Notes: a model not told the origin generated them from the letters alone. A stretch of DNA of 64,000 nucleotides from UBA12170 sp964293475 (GCA_964293475.1 CAXYYJ010000023.1:1-64000); one strand, 5' to 3'. Numbered from the stretch's first letter, positions 41,954 through 50,549 are shown. Numbers and translations are program-made.

Positions 41954-43726
41954 ATGAATAATGTTACCAGAACCTTCGACATCCTTTCGTATAACGAAAA
42001 AAATCAACCTTTAGACAAGGCTTTATCCTTAAAAACCGATAAAGGCTGGATAAGCTATTCCACTGCCGATTACAGAGAACATGTAAACAAACTTAGTTTG
42101 GGTTTCATGGCTCTGGGGTTTGAAAAATCAGACAAGATTGCCACCGTTATCAATAACCGTCCCGAATGGAATTTTATCGATTTTGGCATGTCGCAGCTGG
42201 GCCTGGTGCATGTGGGAATTTATCCTACCATTAGCGCAGAAGAATACTTTCATATCCTGAGTCACTCCGAGGCCAAGATTCTCATTGTTTCTTCCGAAGA
42301 GCTTTACAACAAACTCTTACCTATTTTTCAAAAAATTGATAGCCTGAAGGATATCTATACTATTGACCAGGTAAAAGGAGCAAAAAATATTGCCGATATT
42401 GAGCTGCTGGGAAGTCAGCAAGCTCCTGAAGCACTGGCAGAACTGGAAAAAAGAAAAGCAGCAGTTACCCCTGACGATTTGCTTACACTCATTTACACCT
42501 CAGGAACTACTGGTCTCTCGAAAGGAGTTATGTTAAGTCACAAAAATGTGGTGAGCAATGCCATTCTGGGGCTTGAATTCATTGAATACCTGAACTATAA
42601 GGACAGAGCTTTTAGTTTTCTGCCCATGTCGCATATTTTAGAACGCACAGGAAACTATCTTTGGCAAATTGGCGGTTTGGAAATTTACTATGCCAAATCT
42701 ATCGAAACGCTGGCCGACGATATGAAAGAAGCCAAACCCCATACTTTTATTACCGTTCCACGTATTTTTGAAAAAATCTACGACAAAATTATCATGAAAG
42801 GCCGGGAGCTCCCAACAGTGAAAAAATCAATTTTCTTCTGGGCAGTAAAACTTGGCGATCAATATGACCCAAATCCGGCTCACAGATCGGCTTTATACAA
42901 TTTCAAACATAAAATTGCCGATAAGCTTATTTTCAGCAAATGGAGAGAAGCTTTGGGTGGTTCTATAAAAGGGGTTATTTCTGGTGGAGCAGCCCTTCAA
43001 CCCCGTTTGGCCAGAGCCTTTTGGGGCGCTGGAATAATTGTTCAGGAAGGCTATGGATTAACAGAAACATCTCCCATAGTTTCGGCCAATGGATTTAGTC
43101 ATGACAAAGTTCGCTATGGCTCAGTGGGTTATATTCCAAGCATTGTTCAGGTTAAAATAGCCGAAGATGGCGAAATACTGGTTCAGGGACCCAACGTGAT
43201 GTCAGGATATTATAAAGACCCCGAAAAAACCAGCGAAGCATTGCAAAATGGCTGGTTTCATACTGGTGATATAGGAAAAATTGAAAACGGGTTCATGTAT
43301 ATCACCGATAGGAAGAAAGAAATTTTTAAGCTTTCCGTCGGAAAATATGTGGCTCCCCAGGTGATTGAGAATAAATTGAAGGAATCGAATTTCATAGAGC
43401 AAATCATGGTAGTTGGAGAAAATCAGCGCTTTACCGGAGCACTCATCGTTCCCGATTTCAATTATCTGCACTCCTGGTGTCAATTGCATCATGTTAAATA
43501 CAGAGACAACAAAGACCTTATTGAAAACCCTGTTGTGCTGGCCCGATACCAAAAAGAAGTTGATTTCTACAATCCGCAACTCGACCATGTGGCACAAATA
43601 AAAAAATTCCACCTGGTTTGCGAAAGCTGGACTCCCGAAAGTGGCGACCTGTCACCCACTCTTAAGCTTAAAAGAAGGTCTCTCATGGCAAAATACAACA
43701 AGAAAATTCAGGATATTTTCGCATAA
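41954..43726 (+). CDS. long-chain fatty acid--CoA ligase, second paralogue
   Basis: A 590-residue AMP-forming acyl-CoA synthetase that aligns along its length with the gene just upstream: shared N-terminal TRTFD/KRTFD, IYTSGTTGLSKGVMLS, GYGLTETSP, GWFHTGDIG and DRKKEIFKLSVGKYVAPQ. It lacks the Asn-Gly tail and ends KIQDIFA. The tandem arrangement indicates a gene duplication. The two differ in the acyl-pocket regions, so chain-length preference may differ. A PaaI-type thioesterase starts 12 bases downstream and should be cotranscribed. Confidence 0.93.
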   Translation: MNNVTRTFDILSYNEKNQPLDKALSLKTDKGWISYSTADYREHVNKLSLGFMALGFEKSDKIATVINNRPEWNFIDFGMSQLGLVHVGIYPTISAEEYFHILSHSEAKILIVSSEELYNKLLPIFQKIDSLKDIYTIDQVKGAKNIADIELLGSQQAPEALAELEKRKAAVTPDDLLTLIYTSGTTGLSKGVMLSHKNVVSNAILGLEFIEYLNYKDRAFSFLPMSHILERTGNYLWQIGGLEIYYAKSIETLADDMKEAKPHTFITVPRIFEKIYDKIIMKGRELPTVKKSIFFWAVKLGDQYDPNPAHRSALYNFKHKIADKLIFSKWREALGGSIKGVISGGAALQPRLARAFWGAGIIVQEGYGLTETSPIVSANGFSHDKVRYGSVGYIPSIVQVKIAEDGEILVQGPNVMSGYYKDPEKTSEALQNGWFHTGDIGKIENGFMYITDRKKEIFKLSVGKYVAPQVIENKLKESNFIEQIMVVGENQRFTGALIVPDFNYLHSWCQLHHVKYRDNKDLIENPVVLARYQKEVDFYNPQLDHVAQIKKFHLVCESWTPESGDLSPTLKLKRRSLMAKYNKKIQDIFA

Positions 43727-43738
43727 AAAATCAAAACT

Positions 43739-44212
43739 ATGCCCAACCCAATTGTCGAATACCTTAGAAATGAAATAAATAAACCAATAACGAAGAGCGT
43801 TTCACCCTCCTCACTGTGGTTAAGAGGAACGCTGTTGGAGGTAAATGTTGGTAAAGCGAGCATTTCCTATCAGATTCGGAAAGAAATGACCAATCCTCTC
43901 GGAACAATTCAGGGGGGTGTTATGGCTGCTTTGATTGACGATACCATGGGTTTGGCTTTCTACACGCTGTTTGAACAAAATATGTTTACTTCCACCAATC
44001 TCAATGTAAATTTTCTTTTTGGTGCCCGCGAAGGCGAAATAGTCACTGTGAAAGCTGAGGTGGTTCGAATTGGAAAAAAGATAGCCAATGTAGAGTGCAA
44101 GGTTTACAACGCCAACGACGATATTATATGTACTGCAACCAGCAATTTGGTGGTGACAAGTGTTAAGGTAACAGAAACCCTCAGCGACGAGAACAGGGGA
44201 GTTTTGAATTAA
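43739..44212 (+). CDS. PaaI-family hotdog thioesterase
   Basis: A 157-residue hotdog-fold protein. The signature GTIQGGVMAALIDDTMGLAF (about 58-77) has the central helix with Asp in the position of the catalytic acid of PaaI/YbgC relatives. The edge strands are TSTNLNVNFLFGA and IANVECKVYNANDDIICTA. It probably hydrolyses acyl-CoA esters. It is cotranscribed with the preceding acyl-CoA ligase (12-base gap), so ligase and thioesterase may balance an acyl-CoA pool. The substrate is unknown. Confidence 0.87.
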   Translation: MPNPIVEYLRNEINKPITKSVSPSSLWLRGTLLEVNVGKASISYQIRKEMTNPLGTIQGGVMAALIDDTMGLAFYTLFEQNMFTSTNLNVNFLFGAREGEIVTVKAEVVRIGKKIANVECKVYNANDDIICTATSNLVVTSVKVTETLSDENRGVLN

Positions 44213-44269
44213 CCGCTGATTATAAGAAGCTGTTGAGCAATAAGAAAGTTGGCTTTTCCTGAATTAAGT

Positions 44270-44318
44270 AAAAAAAAAGCGGTCAATCAGGGGTTTTACT
44301 CCAAAAATTGACCGCTTT
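44270..44318 (-). terminator. terminator of the carboxylase operon (possibly bidirectional)
   Basis: AAAGCGGTCAAT (44276-44287) and ATTGACCGCTTT (44307-44318) form a perfect 12-bp stem. On the minus strand it is followed by nine T. It sits between the convergent thioesterase and biotin-carrier genes, so it may stop both. Confidence 0.9.
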
Positions 44319-44338
44319 GTATTTGAAAAAAGGACAGA

Positions 44339-44671
44339 CTATTCCATCATCACCAATAAAGTTCCTTTAGAAACAATATCACCGGAATTTACCTCAATAC
44401 TTTTAATAATTCCCGCTTTGGGACTTACTATAATATTTCGCATTTTCATGGCTTCAAGTATCAAAAGCTTTTCACCTTCAGCCACTTGTTGGCCTTCCTG
44501 AACCTGAATTTCCAGTATGGTACCTGGAATCAGCGCGTAAACTTCATTAATATTGATGGGCCTGAAAGGCTTTCTGTTTTTATAACTATCGGGGATTTCT
44601 GTAAGATAAACTGAGTTTTCAATATGAAATTCCTCATATATGATACCCTCATTATTTTTTTCCTTTGTCAT
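44339..44671 (-). CDS. biotin carboxyl carrier protein
   Basis: A 110-residue protein. Residues about 40-110 are a biotinyl/lipoyl domain (IPGTILEIQVQEGQQVAEGE), with the biotinylated Lys76 in EAMKM, followed by the mirrored half KAGIIKSIEVNSGDIVSKG. The N-terminal 38 residues are acidic and probably flexible. It starts nine bases after the carboxyltransferase gene, so the two form a unit. It would carry carboxybiotin between a biotin carboxylase and the carboxyltransferase. No biotin carboxylase is encoded nearby. Confidence 0.92.
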   Translation of the reverse strand: MTKEKNNEGIIYEEFHIENSVYLTEIPDSYKNRKPFRPININEVYALIPGTILEIQVQEGQQVAEGEKLLILEAMKMRNIIVSPKAGIIKSIEVNSGDIVSKGTLLVMME

Positions 44672-44680
44672 GTTGGCGAA

Positions 44681-46234
44681 TTAAAATGGTGGAATTCCGT
44701 GTTTTTTATTGGGTCTTTGAACATCTTTTGACGCACTGATTTCCAGAGCATGGATAATCATTCTACGTGTTTCGGAAGGTTCGATAACAGCATCCACATA
44801 ACCATAAGCCGCGGCAACAAAGGGATTTGCAAATTTTTGTTTATATTCTTCAACTTTTTGTATCCGCATTTTTTCAGGATCTTCGGCGCTATTAATCTCC
44901 GAACGGAAAATAATGTTGGCCGCACCCTCAGGACCCATTACAGCAATTTCTGCCATAGGCCATGCCAAAACGAAATCTGCTCTCAGGTGATGGCTACACA
45001 TGGCTATATAACCGCCACCGTATGCCTTGCGCATAATGACAGTTAATTTAGGCACTGTGGCTTCGGAATAAGCATAAAGAAGCTTGGCTCCATGACGAAT
45101 AACTCCGGCATGTTCCTGGTCAATTCCGGGCAGGTATCCGGGTAAGTCTACCAGAGTAAGCAAAGGAATATTGAATGCATTGCAATATCTAATAAAGCGG
45201 GCAGCTTTATCAGAGGAATCCACGTCTAAAACCCCTGCCAAATAAGCGGGTTGATTTCCTACAATACCAATGGTTTGTCCGTCCATTCTGGCAAAACCAA
45301 TAACAATATTACGGGCGAAATGCTCCTGAATTTCAAAGAAATCGGAGTTATCGCAAATGGCTTTCACCACATCGCGCACATCGTAGGGCTCTTTTGGATC
45401 GGTAGGCATAATTTCATCCAGTTTATATTGTCTGGATTTCGGTGGTTTCTTTGGAAAACGATCGGGTTTTTTGGAGTTATTCCAGGGAATGTAGGTACAC
45501 AATTCCTTAATCTGTCCAAAACATTCCTGTTCGCTTTCTGCATAGAAATGGGCATTTCCGGTTTTGGAGGCATGAACATAAGCTCCGCCCAATTCTTCCA
45601 TGCTGATTTCTTCACCCAAAACAGTTTTGATAACTTCGGGTCCGGTGATAAACATTTTAGAAATTTTATCAACCACAAAAACGAAATCGGTAAGTGCCGG
45701 ACTGTAAACCGCACCACCAGCGCAGGGCCCGAGAATTACAGAAATTTGTGGGATAACCCCCGATGCCTGGGTATTACGGTAAAAAATTTCACCATAACCA
45801 GCTAAGGAATTAACTCCTTCCTGAATCCGTGCACCCCCTGAGTCATTAATACCAATGATTGGAACTTTCAAATGCATGGCGTGATCCATGATTTTGGTAA
45901 TTTTTTTGGCATGCATATATCCAAGCGAACCCCCAGCCACTGTAAAATCCTGTGCATAAATACACACGGGGTGACTGTCGATGGTTCCTGTTCCGGTAAT
46001 TACACCGTCACCTGCCAGATATTTTTTATCCATATCAAAATCCTTGGCGGCATGTTCAACAAAAAGGTCGTACTCATGAAAGGATTTTGGGTCGAGAATG
46101 GCGATAATCCGCTCGCGGGCTGTTAGCTTTCCGACGGCTTTTTGCTTTTCGATTGCCTTAGACCCCCCACCGGATAAGGCATTCTTCATTCGTTCTCGTA
46201 AATCTAAAGACTTCTGTTTTATAGACATATACAA
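44681..46234 (-). CDS. acyl-CoA carboxylase carboxyltransferase subunit (PccB/MmdA type)
   Basis: A 517-residue carboxyltransferase with the two crotonase-like halves: N half about 25-260 (GARIQEGVNSLAGYGEIFYR; GPCAGGAVYSPALTDF) and C half about 275-510 (VDLPGYLPGIDQEHAGVIRHGAKLL split across the active site; MRKAYGGGYIAM). This fits propionyl-CoA carboxylase beta or methylmalonyl-CoA decarboxylase alpha. The ATG at 46228 is an equally good start. Without a neighbouring biotin carboxylase or sodium-pump beta subunit the reaction direction is open. Promoter-like elements and palindromes lie upstream at 46283-46338. Confidence 0.92.
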   Translation of the reverse strand: MYMSIKQKSLDLRERMKNALSGGGSKAIEKQKAVGKLTARERIIAILDPKSFHEYDLFVEHAAKDFDMDKKYLAGDGVITGTGTIDSHPVCIYAQDFTVAGGSLGYMHAKKITKIMDHAMHLKVPIIGINDSGGARIQEGVNSLAGYGEIFYRNTQASGVIPQISVILGPCAGGAVYSPALTDFVFVVDKISKMFITGPEVIKTVLGEEISMEELGGAYVHASKTGNAHFYAESEQECFGQIKELCTYIPWNNSKKPDRFPKKPPKSRQYKLDEIMPTDPKEPYDVRDVVKAICDNSDFFEIQEHFARNIVIGFARMDGQTIGIVGNQPAYLAGVLDVDSSDKAARFIRYCNAFNIPLLTLVDLPGYLPGIDQEHAGVIRHGAKLLYAYSEATVPKLTVIMRKAYGGGYIAMCSHHLRADFVLAWPMAEIAVMGPEGAANIIFRSEINSAEDPEKMRIQKVEEYKQKFANPFVAAAYGYVDAVIEPSETRRMIIHALEISASKDVQRPNKKHGIPPF

Positions 46235-46282
46235 CTATTTTAATTCAGATTTTGTTGTTTATTCTCTTTTAATGTAACGAGA

Positions 46283-46338
46283 CAAAATTAAGAGAATTTA
46301 CAAAGAAAACAATAATATTGTTGTTACTAAAATAACAA
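46283..46338 (-). promoter_or_regulatory. promoter and tandem palindromes upstream of the carboxylase operon
   Basis: Minus-strand -7 box TAATTTTG (46283-46290) with ATTG 19 bases further (46310-46313). The palindrome CAATAATATTG (46310-46320) covers the -33 position, and TTGTTA/TAACAA (46321-46326 and 46333-46338) forms a second inverted repeat beside it. A regulator bound there could control transcription. Confidence 0.45.
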
Positions 46339-46427
46339 TGAGTTTATATTATAACAAATTCACTTTATCTCTCCTCTGCTCTTCGATCTAGTAATTGTGC
46401 AACTGGCAATATATCCGGATGATATAT

Positions 46428-46462
46428 AAAAAAAAATGATTTTCCTGGTCTGGAAAATCATT
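46428..46462 (-). terminator. terminator of the secG operon
   Basis: AATGATTTTCC (46435-46445) pairs with GGAAAATCATT (46452-46462), an 11-bp stem with a 6-base loop. On the minus strand it runs into a T-tract of about nine. It lies 22 bases after the secG stop. Confidence 0.9.
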
Positions 46463-46484
46463 CGTAATTCTTTTTGAAATATTT

Positions 46485-46817
46485 TTATTCCTCGCTTTCT
46501 GCTGGAGGAACCATTCCTGCTGGCACTGGTTGAGAATTTTCAATTTGTTGTCTCAACTCGGTATCCATAATATCCTGATTAGTTGAGTTTCTTGGAATCA
46601 CAAAGATGGAAAACAAACTCAAAACCAATAAAACGAGAGCCAGGGTCCAGGTAGATTTTTCCAAAAAATCTGCAGTTTTTCTTACTCCTAAATACTGATT
46701 GTTTCCTGCAAAATTAGAGGCAAGGCCTCCTCCTTTTGAATTTTGAACCAACACCACCAACATTAACAATAAACTGGTGATTAAAATTAAAACTGATACA
46801 ATAATATATGCGCCCAT
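46485..46817 (-). CDS. secG: preprotein translocase subunit SecG
   Basis: A 110-residue inner-membrane protein with two transmembrane helices (about 4-25 and 53-75). Between them lies the SecG signature QNSKGGGLASNF (about 25-36). The acidic/Pro-rich C-terminal tail is typical of Bacteroidota SecG. It is the auxiliary subunit of SecYEG. It is the last gene of the sigma-54 activator-lptE-TPR-secG operon (3-base gap to the TPR gene) and is followed by a strong terminator. Confidence 0.93.
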   Translation of the reverse strand: MGAYIIVSVLILITSLLLMLVVLVQNSKGGGLASNFAGNNQYLGVRKTADFLEKSTWTLALVLLVLSLFSIFVIPRNSTNQDIMDTELRQQIENSQPVPAGMVPPAESEE

Positions 46818-46820
46818 GGC

Positions 46821-47765
46821 TTACTTTTTTTCTTTTATACTCAATTCTTGAATTAGGGCTGCAAAGTAACTGCTTTTTTCTGGATTTTTCAAAATTAATT
46901 TTTGATAAATTTCAATGGCTTTCTGAATATTACCTTGTTGATGATAAATCTGTGCCAGTGTTTCAGTTACAAAAAAATCGTCGTCCATATTTCCTTCATC
47001 TCCAGAGTCATACTCTTCGTCTAAATCAACAGTCTTGTTGGGAGGCGAAATACGCGGTTCATTCTGTATAAACCTGTCTATAATTTGAGCTTTAAGACTC
47101 TTATCTTCGTTAACTTCCTGATTTTTAGCTGACATATCGTTTCCCCCATTTTCTTTTGAGTTGTTGATTTCCTCCAGTCGCTTTTTTACCAAAGCAAGCA
47201 ATTCTGCTTTAGATTTTATATTGGAATTGTTTGTTTTTGCCTTGGGTTCTGCAGCATTTTTAATAACAGGTTTATTATCATCAACAGCAACTTTTGGTTG
47301 AGAAGCCTCGACAATTGGTACATAAACTGGGGGCTCCTGCGCTGGTTCTTCATGAATTTCAACCTCTGGGCGGCTTTCAGATGGTAATGCCTGGTGATTC
47401 GGGTCTTCGCTTATTTCTTTTTCAACGTTCTCTACGGAAACAACCACCTGCGGTTCCATATGGATTTCTTTTAGGACTTCTAATGGCATTTGGGTTATCA
47501 AAGCTCTATCTAAAACTTCTGCTTCCTGCTCTTGAACATAGTCCACCCAAGCCTTCAGCTTTTTGCGGTCGGGAGCATAAAAAGCTGCTTCCACCAAATT
47601 TTTCTGATAGCGAAAATCGTTCAATATAAGCAAATTGAGTGCATATAATGTTCTGAAATCTGAACAATAAGGATAAGTCTTCACCAGCAATTCGAGCTCC
47701 GGCAAGCTTTCTTTATTAAGAAGCCTGGGGTTCTCTATATACCGGTTAAATTGCATTTGATTCAT
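46821..47765 (-). CDS. TPR-containing protein of unknown function
   Basis: A 314-residue, probably cytosolic protein (no signal peptide). The N-terminal helical domain spans about 1-90 (LELLVKTYPYCSDFRTLYAL). A long low-complexity acidic/Pro/Lys-rich linker spans about 95-255. A C-terminal tetratricopeptide-like helix pair is TETLAQIYHQQGNIQKAIEI. The ATG at 47765, two bases after the lptE stop, is preferred over an in-frame TTG at 47774 inside lptE. Conservation of the lptE-TPR-secG order in Bacteroidota suggests an envelope-related function, but none is known to me. Confidence 0.82.
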   Translation of the reverse strand: MNQMQFNRYIENPRLLNKESLPELELLVKTYPYCSDFRTLYALNLLILNDFRYQKNLVEAAFYAPDRKKLKAWVDYVQEQEAEVLDRALITQMPLEVLKEIHMEPQVVVSVENVEKEISEDPNHQALPSESRPEVEIHEEPAQEPPVYVPIVEASQPKVAVDDNKPVIKNAAEPKAKTNNSNIKSKAELLALVKKRLEEINNSKENGGNDMSAKNQEVNEDKSLKAQIIDRFIQNEPRISPPNKTVDLDEEYDSGDEGNMDDDFFVTETLAQIYHQQGNIQKAIEIYQKLILKNPEKSSYFAALIQELSIKEKK

Positions 47766-47767
47766 GA

Positions 47768-48328
47768 TTACCAATTTACAACGGCCTTATTAAATATATC
47801 ATCCACCAGCATTTCGTTAATCGTTTCAATAAGACCATCCTGAACCGCGGACAAATCAAGATTCGATTCATACTCCTCGTATCGTGTAAAACTTGTTTCG
47901 TAGTTTTTATCGGGTTCTATAAGGTTTGTGAATTTAATTTTTACAGTAATGCTCAACCTGTTTAAAGCGGCGGTTTGATCGCCTGTAATGGCCTGTGGGG
48001 AAGTTTTAAAATCGGTTATTTCGCCTTCAATCTGCAAATCGCCCATTTTGTTAACCAAAATCAGGCTGGTCTGACTGCTAAACCGATCTTTGAGCGCTGT
48101 GGTGATGGACTCGCTGAGTGTAGGAACAACAAAACTTGCCCGGTTATCGATATATTGTATGCTGATGGTTTTTGCGTCGGGCGGAATAGAAGCGCCTGTA
48201 AAGGAATATGTTACGCATGAACTTACCAATACCGACATCAGGATTAGGGAAACTAAAAAGGTTAATCCCCTTTTTTGCCTGATTGTAGTAAATATTTTCC
48301 CTGTCACTTTTATGGTCATTTTTTTCAA
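47768..48328 (-). CDS. lptE: LptE-family LPS assembly lipoprotein
   Basis: A 186-residue outer-membrane lipoprotein with a long basic n-region, then the lipobox VSSC (Cys38). The mature domain has the LptE-like order: IPPDAKTISIQYIDNRAS, a helix with SITTALKDRF, and LQIEGEITDFK. LptE plugs the LptD barrel that inserts lipopolysaccharide in the outer membrane. It lies 26 bases after the sigma-54 activator gene and two bases before the TPR gene. Confidence 0.87.
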   Translation of the reverse strand: MKKMTIKVTGKIFTTIRQKRGLTFLVSLILMSVLVSSCVTYSFTGASIPPDAKTISIQYIDNRASFVVPTLSESITTALKDRFSSQTSLILVNKMGDLQIEGEITDFKTSPQAITGDQTAALNRLSITVKIKFTNLIEPDKNYETSFTRYEEYESNLDLSAVQDGLIETINEMLVDDIFNKAVVNW

Positions 48329-48354
48329 TTTAAACCTAATTAACTGAATTTATG

Positions 48355-49608
48355 TTACTTAATATCAAATTCCTTGATCTTACGGTACAAAGTTCGCTCA
48401 GAAATGCCTAAATCGTGGGCCGCGTTTTTTCTTTTGCCGTGGTGTTTATTCAATGCCCGCCTGATTAAATCTTCTTCTTTTTTCTGGATTGACAGCGACT
48501 CTTCAAGGATTTCGTTTCTGTAATCGGTAGATTCGAAGACCTGTTCTGGCATCTCTTCTTCGTAATTTGCATCGTCATCATCCATGATTTCATCAGTCGA
48601 TGGATTGTTTAAAAGGATTTCGAAATTATGATCAATTTTTTTCAATTGGTTTTTGTGTTCCTCCTGTGGTTTGGTATAATTACCTCCACCCTGCATAATC
48701 TCAGCGAGATTCTTTTTTAAATCGGTGATATCTTTTCGCATATCGAACAAAACCTTGTAAAGCAAATCGCGTTCGGAAAGATGTTCGTCCTCTTTCTTGG
48801 TATACAAAACCGGCAATTCTCTGGAATAGGATTGTGGCAAATATTTGGCAAGAGTTTCTGCATTTACTATTCGTTCGGTCTCGATGGTGCTGATTTGTTC
48901 TGTCACATTTTTCAATTGACGAATATTACCTTCCCAGCGGTATCGGGCCAGCAATTGTTGAGCTGCTTCATCGAGGCGGATAACGGGCATTCTGTATTTT
49001 TCGGAGAAGTCGACAGCAAATTTGCGAAAAAGCAGATGAATATCTTCTTTGCGGTCGCGAAGACTTGGTATGAAAATAGGCACCGAATTGAGTCTGTAAA
49101 AAAGATCCTGACGAAATTTCCCGTTGGCAATCGCCTTTGGAATATCGACATTGGTTGCTGCAATAACCCGAACATTGGTTTTGCGCACATTGCTCGATCC
49201 TACTTTTATAAACTCCCCGGTTTCTAAAACCCTGAGCAGGCGAACCTGAGTAGAAACAGGCAATTCAGCAACTTCATCCAAAAATATAGTTCCTCCATCG
49301 GCCACTTCAAAATAACCCTTTCTGCTATCGCTTGCGCCGGTAAAAGCGCCCTTCTCATGACCAAAAAGCTCACTATCTATGGTACCTTCGGGTATGGCAC
49401 CGCAGTTAACTGCAATATAATGCCCATGTTTGCGATTGCTAAGCTGATGAATGATTTTAGGAAAAACCTCTTTCCCAACTCCACTCTCGCCTGTTACGAG
49501 TACCGACAAATCGGTTGAAGCAACCTGAGATGCGATATTGATTGCTCTGTCTATCAGGGGTGATACTCCAATAATTCCGAACCGCTGTTTGATGGTGAGT
49601 AGATCCAT
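48355..49608 (-). CDS. sigma-54-dependent Fis-family transcriptional activator
   Basis: A 417-residue AAA+ enhancer-binding protein. Walker A is GESGVGKE (40-47), the sigma-54-contacting GAFTGA loop is at 87-92 and Walker B is GGTIFLDE (105-112). The arginine finger region LRDRKEDI follows. A linker of about 120 residues contains an acidic stretch, and the Fis helix-turn-helix is at the C-terminus (ALNKHHGKRKNAAHDLGISE). There is no receiver, GAF or PAS domain, so control must come from elsewhere. The ATG at 49608 is preferred over a start at 49647, since residues before it are not family-like. It is the first gene of an operon with lptE and secG. Confidence 0.92.
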   Translation of the reverse strand: MDLLTIKQRFGIIGVSPLIDRAINIASQVASTDLSVLVTGESGVGKEVFPKIIHQLSNRKHGHYIAVNCGAIPEGTIDSELFGHEKGAFTGASDSRKGYFEVADGGTIFLDEVAELPVSTQVRLLRVLETGEFIKVGSSNVRKTNVRVIAATNVDIPKAIANGKFRQDLFYRLNSVPIFIPSLRDRKEDIHLLFRKFAVDFSEKYRMPVIRLDEAAQQLLARYRWEGNIRQLKNVTEQISTIETERIVNAETLAKYLPQSYSRELPVLYTKKEDEHLSERDLLYKVLFDMRKDITDLKKNLAEIMQGGGNYTKPQEEHKNQLKKIDHNFEILLNNPSTDEIMDDDDANYEEEMPEQVFESTDYRNEILEESLSIQKKEEDLIRRALNKHHGKRKNAAHDLGISERTLYRKIKEFDIK

Positions 49609-49750
49609 AATAAATTGTCTAATTGTTTTGCTGAAATAAAAGTACAAAGTAAAAGAAAACTGACAAAATTTCAGGTTTATTTTTCTATAAAATCAGGAGC
49701 TGTTTTGTTAAAAAAAAAGACAAAAAAAAATTGAAATATTTTTTTTGAAA

Positions 49751-49783
49751 TTTGTTGGAGTTACCAAATTGTTATTATATTTG
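49751..49783 (+). promoter_or_regulatory. promoter of a short non-coding transcript
   Basis: TTTG (49751-49754), 21-base spacer, TATATTTG (49776-49783), reading away from the sigma-54 activator gene towards a terminator 39 bases on. No coding region follows on this strand. Confidence 0.55.
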
Positions 49784-49787
49784 CACC

Positions 49788-49851
49788 GATGCGTTAATTT
49801 TAAGTGGGAATAATAATTTGGCCTCCAACCGTTCTGGTTGGAGGTTTTTTT
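49788..49851 (+). ncRNA. candidate small RNA of about 65 nt
   Basis: It lies between a promoter (49751-49783) and a perfect intrinsic terminator (CCTCCAACC/GGTTGGAGG then seven T, ending at 49851). The only start codon in the transcript opens a two-codon frame (ATG CGT TAA, 49789-49797). The terminator's T-run overlaps the stop codon of recR on the other strand. I do not recognise the RNA family. Confidence 0.45.
49822..49851 (+). terminator. terminator of the candidate small RNA
   Basis: CCTCCAACC (49822-49830) and GGTTGGAGG (49836-49844) form a 9-bp perfect stem with a 5-base loop, followed by seven T. On the minus strand no T-run follows, so it serves only plus-strand transcription. Confidence 0.85.
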
Positions 49852-50464
49852 ATGCCCCCTGATACAGCTGTCGGTTAACGATAGAACGCCCCAAAGTCAC
49901 TTCATCGGCAAATTCAATTTCATCGCCAATGGCCACCCCGCGTGATAAAGTGCTCATTTTTACCTGCGAGTTTTTAAGTTGCTTGTAAATATAAAAACTT
50001 GTGGTGTCGCCTTCCATGGTGGCTGCCAATGCAAAAATCACTTCTTTTACTTCACCTTCATTTACCCGTTGAACAACCGACGAAATATGCAAATCGGAGG
50101 GAGAAACACCATTCATAGGACTTATTAATCCCCCAAGCACATGATACAATCCATTAAACTGACCTGTATTTTCTATGGCCAGAACATCTCTGATATCTTC
50201 GACCACGCAAATTATGGCTCCGTCGCGTTTTGGACTGGAACAAATGGCACATACTTCGGTTTCAGAAATATTATTGCAAATTGTGCATTGCTTCATCTCT
50301 TTACGCAATCGGATAAGACTTTCGCCCAATCGATTAACATGGCTTTGGTCTTGTTTTAAAAGATGGAGAGCCAACCTTGTGGCAGTTCTTTTTCCAATAC
50401 CCGGCAATTTCGATAGCTCGTTGATGGCATCTTCGAGCAAGTTAGATGTGAAATGAAAATCCAT
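49850..50464 (-). CDS. recR: recombination mediator protein RecR
   Basis: A 204-residue DNA repair protein. A helix-hairpin-helix spans about 8-30 (ELSKLPGIGKRTATRLALHL). The zinc finger is CTICNNISETEVCAIC (about 56-71). The Toprim domain spans about 78-175 (ICVVEDIRDVLAIE; YHVLGGLISPMNGVSP). Length matches the family (about 200). With RecO it loads RecA at gapped DNA. It appears to be monocistronic. The stop codon lies in the T-run of the opposing small RNA's terminator. Confidence 0.96.
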   Translation of the reverse strand: MDFHFTSNLLEDAINELSKLPGIGKRTATRLALHLLKQDQSHVNRLGESLIRLRKEMKQCTICNNISETEVCAICSSPKRDGAIICVVEDIRDVLAIENTGQFNGLYHVLGGLISPMNGVSPSDLHISSVVQRVNEGEVKEVIFALAATMEGDTTSFYIYKQLKNSQVKMSTLSRGVAIGDEIEFADEVTLGRSIVNRQLYQGA

Positions 50465-50541
50465 GAAGCAATAATTTTGATGTTAAATAAGTTAATATTG
50501 CGGTTGTACAGATTCGTTATAAAATCATGTCTAACCTTTTG

Positions 50542-50549
50542 TAATTTTG
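50542..50549 (+). promoter_or_regulatory. -7 box of the MORN-type protein gene
   Basis: TAATTTTG fits TAnnTTTG, 32 bases before the ATG at 50582. No clear -33. Confidence 0.45.
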
